Assembly (NCBI GenBank): GCA_036258055.1
Contig: DATAEK010000126.1
Coordinates: forward strand, 1-5,166
Source: DATAEK01 sp036258055
GTDB lineage: Bacteria > Acidobacteriota > Vicinamibacteria > Vicinamibacterales > 2-12-FULL-66-21
DNA: 5,166 bases
Direction: 5' to 3'
The position numbers and the translations under genes were made by a program. Shown in pieces: positions 1 to 5,166 of this stretch; within the stretch, counting starts at the first letter, position 1, and every line of letters starts with the position of its first letter. The notes under the pieces are model-generated. The model was not told the DNA's origin, did not search any database, and saw nothing but the letters and a program-made list of their open reading frames with translations.

Positions 1-38
1 AGGTTCATCAAGACCTGCTGCAGCTGCACGCGATCGGC
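1..38 (-). other. Start of HATPase_c catalytic domain, cut by the window edge
   Basis: The last visible residues, ADRVQLQQVLMN, are the approach to the N box of a histidine kinase ATPase domain (typically QVLxNLxxNAxEA). Asn1721 is the final complete codon. The rest of the N box and the G boxes lie beyond the left edge, so kinase competence cannot be judged from this window. Confidence 0.85.
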
Positions 39-3000
39 TGTGACTTTGCAATCAGCGGTGGCGAGATCCGTACGCAAACACACCGCGTGTTCGCTCGCCT
101 GGCTTCGCACCAGAACCAGCATCTCGCGGACGACCGCGTGCACGTTGATCCCCTCGCGCCGCGGTCGAGTGTCCTTCTTGTAGAAGGCGCGAAGACGGTC
201 GATGATCTCGGCGGCACGCACGCCATTGTTCACGGCCCTTGTCGTCGCACTGCGCGCCCGTTCCACATCGGGCTGGTCGCGGCCCAACCACCGCAAAGTG
301 GTCTTGGCGTCGGTGATCGCCGCCGTGATCGGCTGCTTCAGCTCGTGTGCCAGCGAGGCGGTCAGCTCTCCCATCATGCTGATCCGGTTGACGTGCGCAA
401 GGTCGGCCTGGAGCTGGCGCAACCTGTCGCGCTCCTGTTCGGCGCGCTTGCGCTCGGTGAGGTCGATCACGAACACCACGCTCTCTTGCCGTGTATCGTC
501 AACTGCGGCACCGGCGACCAGCACCGGGACGCGGCTGCCGTCCCTCCGGAGCAGTTCCTTTTCGAATACGTCGAAGCGCCCGGTGGCCTGCAGCTGGGCC
601 ACCGCGCGATTGCTTGGCTCTTGCCATTCAGGCGGCGTCAGCTCTCGCCACCCGACCCGTCCCGCTCGCACGTCCTCATGCGTATATCCCACAATTTCGA
701 GGGCAGCGTCGTTCGCGTCGATGATCGTGCTGTCGACCCTTGTGATTGCAACGCCGACGATGTTCGCGTCCACGAGCCGGCGGATCTTCGCTTCGCGCAG
801 CTCGAGCTCACGATACAGGCGGCTGTTCTCGAGCGACATCGCCGCCTGCGGCGCGAGCACCTGCAGCACGGCGATGCGCGCGGGCGTAAATACACCGGAC
901 GCCAGATGGTTCTCCAGGTAGAGCACGGCTACCAGCCGGCCCTGCTTCATCAGCGGAAGGCACAGGATGGAGCGTGCGTGCGCCCGGCGGATGTATACAT
1001 CCGTCGAGAACCGGTCCGACGTCCCCGCGTCATCCAGAATGACGGTGTCCTGCGTGCGCATCACGTACTGAACCACCGACTCCGCCAGGTCGTCCGCAGA
1101 AACCGGTCTCTCGCGCAGTTGCACCCTTACGCCAGTGGCGTCGACGCTCGCCTCCGCCAGCATCAGCAGGCCGGCACCGCTTGTGAGCAGTAGCACGCCC
1201 CGGTCAGCGCCGGCATGTTCGATCGCCATGCGTGACAACGTTTCGACCACGCGTTCGAGCACGATCTCGCCGGACACAGCTTGTAGGGCCTTGAGGACCG
1301 TTGCGAGCTCCAGATGATCGATGTGCTCACTGATCGTCGAGTGCGAGTTGGCCGCGCGTTCTTCTGGGCTCAGGTGCGAATAGAGCTGATCGAGTTGCCG
1401 CACCTTGCCGTCGGCGCCCCAACCCCGGTAGCAGTTCCGGGCCTCTTTGAGGTACGCGCTCGCAATCGTCGTGAACCCGCGGGCACGGTAGAAACGTCCA
1501 GCCAGCTCGTTCGCAAGCGCTTCGATATTGATGAAGCTGTTCACGCGGGCTGCGCTGATTGCGTGTTCGTACAGGCGCTCGGCCTCCAGCTCACGCCCGT
1601 CCAGCCGGGCCACCTCTGCGCCAACCAGCGCCGCCCGGCTTTCGAAGTTTTGGGGACACGTCCCGGTCCATTGGAGAAGCCGCTGGTGGTGGCCGACCAC
1701 CTGCGCGAGAAGCCCGCGCCGCTCGTCCGGGGATGCCGCATCGGCGACGGCAGCCCGGGCCAGTGCAGCATGAAAATGGTACTCCGCTTCGAGGAAGTCG
1801 GCCGTGGTCGTCCACAGAAACGGTTGTGCCCTGGCCGCCATCGCTGCGGCGCGATCGTACTCGGCTACGTAGACGTAGGCCTGGAGCTTGCGGATCCAAT
1901 ATGAGCATGCCGACCGCGCGAGATCGGGGTTACTCTCCAGGTGCTGCGTCAACCGATGCTCATCGACCTCTTCGTCGTCGAACGAGCCGAACACGGGTGT
2001 CAGTCCCCTCAGCGTGCGAACCAGTCCACATTGTCCCGTCATCAAGTCGAGCAGCGCACCCGCGGCATCGCGCTTCGTGAGCCTGCGGCGCGCCTCTTCG
2101 GCTTCATGCTGGACCTCAGCCAGCGGCTCGCCGCTGGCGAAATCGTGCGTCAGCAGGCTGCAGTAGACCCACATTATGTAGTAGTCGAGCGGTCGCCAGG
2201 ATGCGGTGCCCTCCAGCGCTCGGCGGAGGAGGGGGCGAGCCTCGCGCAAGTGCCGGGCCCACGGCACGACAAAGCGGCCCACATTTGTGTACAGGCGAAT
2301 CTTCCCGCGATCGAGGCCCTTCTTGTCCACGAGATTGAGGCCGAGCAGGCCGAAACGATAGCCCGCCGCGTACTCGCCGAACCGCGCGCCCAGCACGGCG
2401 CCCACGTAGCCGTAGGCGACAGCCGACGAGTCGTTGTTGCCATGCTCGATGCTCAAGTTCGCGGTTCGGAGCCGAAGCAGGTGCTCGAGGTTCTGATCCG
2501 TCCAATGGGCCGGCCCTTGGAGCTCGATGAGCACCTCGATCGTGGCGCGCATCCGGGAATCGGGCATGGGAGGTAAATCGACGAGCGATTCGATTGGCCG
2601 GTCACCAAGCAGCTGCCAGAGGCGTTTGTGTTCTTCGACGACCTCCTGGTCGGTGGGATGCGCCGACAACGCGATCCCGACCTTGGCGAGGTACGAGAGC
2701 CCGATCTCGATCGCACGGTCGCGTCGGCGGAGCACGGTGTAGAGGGCGAGTCGTACGCACGTGACAGACGCCTGGTCAACGAGATCGGTGGTACGCGCAG
2801 CGACGCGGGAGAAACGCTCCTCGGCGGACCGGAGATCGCCGCCGAGGAATTCACATTCGCCGCGACCGAACTCCAGCGCGAAGGTGAGCTCGGGGCAGCA
2901 CTCCCAGGCGTTGTCCGGCAGCAGCGCCGCACCTGAAACGAAGTAGTTCTGGGCTGCCGCGTAAGCCGCTGAACCCCTTGCACGTTTGCCGGCGATTAAA

Positions 3001-5166
3001 TTCAACCGTGATACCTGCTCACGCTCGTCCGGAGACGTGATCAGTGTCGCGCCGCGATTGAGCTGGTTGACGATCTCGAAGATCGTCTCGTCGCGCCTCT
3101 CCGGTGGCGTATGCGCAACGAGCAAGCGTCCCATGCGCAGGTGTTCGCGGCTCCGCTCGCCTTCCGGCACGAGGGCGTTGGCGGCCTCCTGCACGCGGTC
3201 ATGGAGGAACCGATAGGAGCCCCCGAGACGCTCCACCAATTCGAAACGGACCGCTTCCGAGAGCTCGGCGTCGACGTGGTCGACCGACGCTCCAAGCACC
3301 AGCGCAAGCGTCCTCACCTCCGCGCTGTGGCCGAGGCACGCCAACGACTGTAAAGCGCGTTGTGTGTTTGACGGAAGACGGGCCAGCCTGTCGAACATCA
3401 GGTCCGCGACGTTGTCGGTGTAACGCTTGGCGCGGATGCGGTCGAGATCCCACGACCAGCGCCCGTGTGCATGATCGAAGGTGAGCAAGCCTTCGTCGCC
3501 GAGCGCGGTCAAGAACTGCGTGGTGAAAAATGGATTGCCGGCCGTCTTCTCGCAGACAAGCTGCGCAAGGGTGGCAACACGCTCCGGCTCGGAGTGAAGG
3601 GCATCGGCGACCAGTTGCGCCACGTCCGGTTGTATGAGGGGCGTAAGGGCGATCTCGTGCACGACCGCACCGGCGTCATGGATGGCGGGGAGCTTCCGCA
3701 TCAGCGGATGGTTGGCACCCACTTCGTTATCGCGATACGCGCCGATGATCAGCAAATGGCGGATGTCTGCCTGCAGCAGCGCTTCGAGTAAGTCGAGTGT
3801 GGCCGTGTCGAGCCACTGCAGATCGTCGACGAAGAGCGCGAGCGGATGCTCCGGTCGCGCGAACACCCGAATGAACCGCTCGAAGACCACTTGAAATCGT
3901 CGTTGCGTCTCCTGGGGCGGGACATCGGGGGCGGGCGGCTGTTCTCCAATAATCAGCTTCAGTTCCGGGACGAGGTCCACCATCACCTGGGCGTTCGGGC
4001 CCAGCGCCTCTTCGAACGCCGCGCGCCAGACGGTCAATTCCGCATCGCTCTTTACGAGCAGGCGCCGGACAAGACTCTGAAATGCCTGCGCGAGCGTCGC
4101 GTACGGGATGTCGCGCTTGTATTGATCGAATTTGCCGGATGCGAACAGGCCCCGTGGTGGAACGAGCACCTTGTGCAGTTCGTTGACGACCGAAGATTTG
4201 CCGACACCGGAGTAGCCCGACACCAGCACCAACTCCGGCCTGCCAGTGTTCACGACACGATCGAACGCCGCGAGCAACATCTCGATCTCGCGCTCCCGTC
4301 CGTATAATTTCTCCGGAATCAAGAGTCGGTCCGGGGTGTCGCGTTCCCCGAGCGGAAAATCATCGATGCGGTGGTCGGCCTCCCATTGCGTCAGACAGCG
4401 CCGGAGATCGCGTTCAACTCCGGTCGCTGTCTGATAGCGCTGGTCAGCGGCCTTGGCGAGCAGCTGCACGACGATCGCGGACACCGCCGGTGGGACATTT
4501 GCGACGCGGTCGGACGGCGGGACCGGCTGCCGAGCGAGGTGGCAGTGCACCCATTCCATCGGGTCGGACGCGGTGAACGGCAGCGCTCCCGTCAGGACTT
4601 CGTAGAGTATGACGCCGAGGGCGTAGAGATCCGTGCGCGAATCGATCGACCGGTTCAAGCGCCCGGTCTGTTCCGGCGCAATGTAGGGCAACGTCCCCCG
4701 AATCACCTCGGGCGGCTCCGGCGTCTGGCGCTCGCGCTGCAGGCGGGACGCACTGCGAAACCCGGTCAGCCAAACACGGCCCGTTCCCTCGTCGATCAGA
4801 ACATGACCCGGCGTGAGGTCTTTGTGGATGATGCCGCGCCGATGGAGTGCGCCCAGCGCCGCCGACAGGCCGACGCCGAGCCGCAGGAACAGGCCCAGCT
4901 CCATGGGCTGCGGTCCCAGTCTTCTCGTCAGCAGCTCGCCGCCGGGGTCGTCGAGGACAAGACACATGCGGCCACGGTGGTGGACGAGCGCGACCGGCCG
5001 AACGGCCCAGTCTGCATCCAGATCGAACCGCAGCGCATGCTCGTGTTCCAGCATTTGAAGACAGTCGGCACGCGGGTGCTCCGCGCGCGGGGTCACGACA
5101 AGAACCCGGGCGGGATGCTCGCTGTCGGGCGTTGGAAACCCGCGGCACACGACGAACTCCCCATCC
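1..5166 (-). CDS. Giant hybrid Ser/Thr-kinase-like / AAA ATPase / GAF-PAS sensor histidine kinase (partial at both ends)
   Basis: A single stop-free frame of 1721 codons fills the window. It is a multidomain signalling protein: kinase-like domain (residues 1-261), AAA/STAND NTPase (286-560), long helical TPR-like region (561-1282), GAF (1303-1445), PAS (1462-1575), HisKA (1593-1662) and the start of HATPase_c (from about 1710). Diagnostic motifs are HKD at 114-116, Walker A GYSGVGKS at 317-324, Walker B FVDD at 445-448 and HELKQP at 1607-1612. I saw no signal peptide or membrane segment, so a cytoplasmic location is likely. The first in-frame ATG (residue 38) lies inside the conserved kinase N-lobe, so the true start is beyond the right edge, probably only 10-20 codons away. 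The stop is beyond the left edge. There is no frameshift or internal stop. The overall design resembles cyanobacterial hybrid Ser/Thr-His kinases such as Anabaena HstK. The family assignment is secure from motif order; the signal sensed and the partner regulator are unknown. Confidence 0.96.
180..389 (-). other. Domain: HisKA dimerisation/phosphoacceptor, His1607
   Basis: The segment MMGELTASLAHELKQPITAA carries the H box. His1607 (codon 345-347) is the predicted autophosphorylation site. The HELKQP form resembles the HELNQP of FixL-type kinases rather than the common HELRTP. The second helix continues through LRWLGRDQPD and AAEIIDRLRAFYKKD. The FixL-like H box makes a FixJ/LuxR-type response regulator a reasonable partner, but none is visible here. 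Confidence 0.92.
441..782 (-). other. Domain: PAS sensor (residues 1462-1575)
   Basis: The PAS fold is recognised by RRLVDANIVGVAI at its start, then a DANDAALEIVGYTHEDV segment and the TPPEW motif. It ends with FEKELLRRDGSRVPVLV and VVFVIDLTERKRAE (TERKRAE from 1570), the classic PAS/PAC end. The domain sits immediately before a charged, probably coiled-coil helix (about 1570-1595) that joins the HisKA domain. This is the common arrangement for passing a PAS signal to a histidine kinase. I see no residue pattern that identifies a haem or flavin cofactor. Confidence 0.9.
831..1259 (-). other. Domain: GAF sensor (residues 1303-1445)
   Basis: The domain starts in a helix around SGEIVLERVVETL and includes the AGADRGVLLL strand. 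It continues through VMRTQDTVILDDAG, the RARSILCLPL-like segment (RAHARSILCLPLM), VAVLYLENHL and VFTPARIAVLQVLAPQAA. This is the standard order of GAF domains that follow the NTPase in this family. GAF domains bind small molecules or chromophores, or mediate dimerisation; the ligand here cannot be told from the sequence. A Cys sits in the ILCLPL strand, as in many relatives, but that is not enough to claim a bound cofactor. The domain leads directly into a charged helix, SLENSRLYRELELREAK, that links to the PAS domain. Confidence 0.88.
1320..3485 (-). other. Long alpha-helical, TPR-like scaffold region (residues 561-1282)
   Basis: About 720 residues are rich in Ala, Leu, Arg and Glu, with the spacing of paired helices. 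They begin with the winged-helix-like segment after the NTPase (LARLPSNTQRALQSLACLG) and the LHDRVQEAA motif. I see no catalytic motif. Signature stretches remembered from full-length relatives are present: EIVNQLNRG (697-705), LRGLTPVFGSFDD (1052-1064) and WGADGKVRQL (1249-1258). Together they show that the region is collinear with the family and not interrupted. By analogy with other STAND proteins it probably forms a superhelical scaffold for ligand or partner binding. Individual TPR units are too degenerate to delimit by eye. Confidence 0.7.
3486..4310 (-). other. Domain: AAA/STAND-type NTPase (residues 286-560)
   Basis: This P-loop NTPase is of the AAA_16/STAND kind. It opens with LYGRERE (from 287), the usual entry motif of signalling NTPases. 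Walker A follows as GYSGVGKS (317-324, Lys323), then a conserved FDQYKRDIPYA stretch. Walker B is LFVDDLQWLD (444-453), with Asp447 and Asp448. A sensor-1-like strand ends in GAYRDNEV (about 475-482), and GNPFF lies at 543-547, a motif typical of this class. All nucleotide-binding residues I can identify are intact, so this module probably binds and hydrolyses ATP. In STAND proteins it serves as a nucleotide-dependent switch coupled to a helical scaffold, which fits the region that follows. Confidence 0.93.
4383..5166 (-). other. Domain: Ser/Thr protein kinase-like, probably a pseudokinase (residues 1-261)
   Basis: This is the N-terminal kinase fold of the large protein, its first few residues lost beyond the right edge. 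Landmarks seen are the catalytic-loop HKD (114-116), a GTLPYIAPEQ segment with APE at 163-165, DLYALG starting at Asp179 (the helix F aspartate region), and a C-lobe ending near DLRRCL. Key catalytic positions are changed. The beta-3 segment RVLVVTP (20-26) has no VAIK lysine. The catalytic loop reads HKDLTPGHVL, with Thr118 for the usual Lys and His121 for the metal-binding Asn. The DFG motif reads TGF (134-136), with no Asp. The fold is clear, but phosphotransfer activity is doubtful. It more likely acts as a regulatory or nucleotide-binding head for the adjoining NTPase, which is an inference. Confidence 0.88.

Noticed and set aside
87..1193. 368-codon plus-strand open frame antisense to the GAF-PAS-HisKA part
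   Set aside because: It is in exact antisense codon register with the real frame, a known artefact of GC-rich codon bias. Its translation shows no domain, and the minus strand under it carries clear GAF, PAS and HisKA motifs.
1314..2576. Plus-strand frames of about 196 and 211 codons (1314-1904, 1941-2576)
   Set aside because: Both are antisense-register shadows of the helical scaffold region, with no recognisable motif. The conserved LRGLTPVFGSFDD and WGADGKVRQL segments lie on the opposite strand.
3846..4307. Plus-strand frame of 153 codons across the NTPase domain
   Set aside because: It is antisense to Walker A and the start of the NTPase, which are unambiguous on the minus strand.
4278..4330. 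AT-richer patch (around TATAATTT on the plus strand) resembling a -10 box
   Set aside because: It lies within the conserved LIPEKLYGRE coding segment, and the bases are fully explained by the codons for Lys-Leu-Tyr. No matching -35 element or downstream gene supports a promoter.
4444..5148. 234-codon minus-strand open frame under the kinase-like domain
   Set aside because: It is in a different frame from the motif-bearing one. Its translation is Arg/Ala/Pro-rich and low in complexity, while the frame with HKD and APE covers the same bases.
1..5166. Search for CRISPR arrays, tRNA/rRNA genes, insertion sequences, inverted-repeat terminators and tandem repeats
   Set aside because: Nothing convincing was seen. 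The window is entirely coding, and no direct or inverted repeats beyond those expected in GC-rich coding DNA stood out.

Overview
The window is the inside of one very large protein-coding gene on the minus strand. One reading frame (codons at 5165-5163, 5162-5160 and so on down to 5-3) runs for 1721 codons with no stop. The gene enters through the right edge and leaves through the left edge, so neither its start nor its stop is visible. I checked every triplet of this frame for reverse-strand stops and found none. Residue numbers below are window numbers, with residue 1 at 5165-5163.

The product is a giant, apparently soluble, multidomain signalling protein. It belongs to the group usually annotated as 'trifunctional serine/threonine-protein kinase / ATP-binding protein / sensor histidine kinase'. 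In order from the N-terminus (right to left on the map) it has: a Ser/Thr-kinase-like domain (4383-5166); an AAA/STAND-type NTPase with Walker A and B (3486-4310); about 720 residues of alpha-helical, TPR-like scaffold (1320-3485); a GAF sensor domain (831-1259); a PAS sensor domain (441-782); a HisKA dimerisation/phosphoacceptor domain with His1607 (180-389); and the first residues of the HATPase_c catalytic domain, cut off at the N box by the left edge (1-38). By comparison with remembered relatives, roughly 10-20 N-terminal residues and about 100 C-terminal residues lie outside the window. That would make the full protein about 1800-1850 aa.

The probable logic is inferred from the domains. 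The GAF and PAS domains sense a signal, the NTPase and helical scaffold act as a nucleotide-dependent switch or assembly platform, and the histidine kinase passes the signal to a response regulator encoded outside the window. The kinase-like head has lost several catalytic residues and looks like a pseudokinase.

The DNA is GC-rich with strong codon bias, which produces many overlapping spurious frames, including a 368-codon antisense frame. The organism is a GC-rich bacterium. This family is common in Burkholderiales, Rhizobiales and some other soil bacteria such as Acidobacteriota, but the sequence alone does not settle which. There is no intergenic DNA here, and I found no RNA gene, mobile element, CRISPR array, promoter or terminator.
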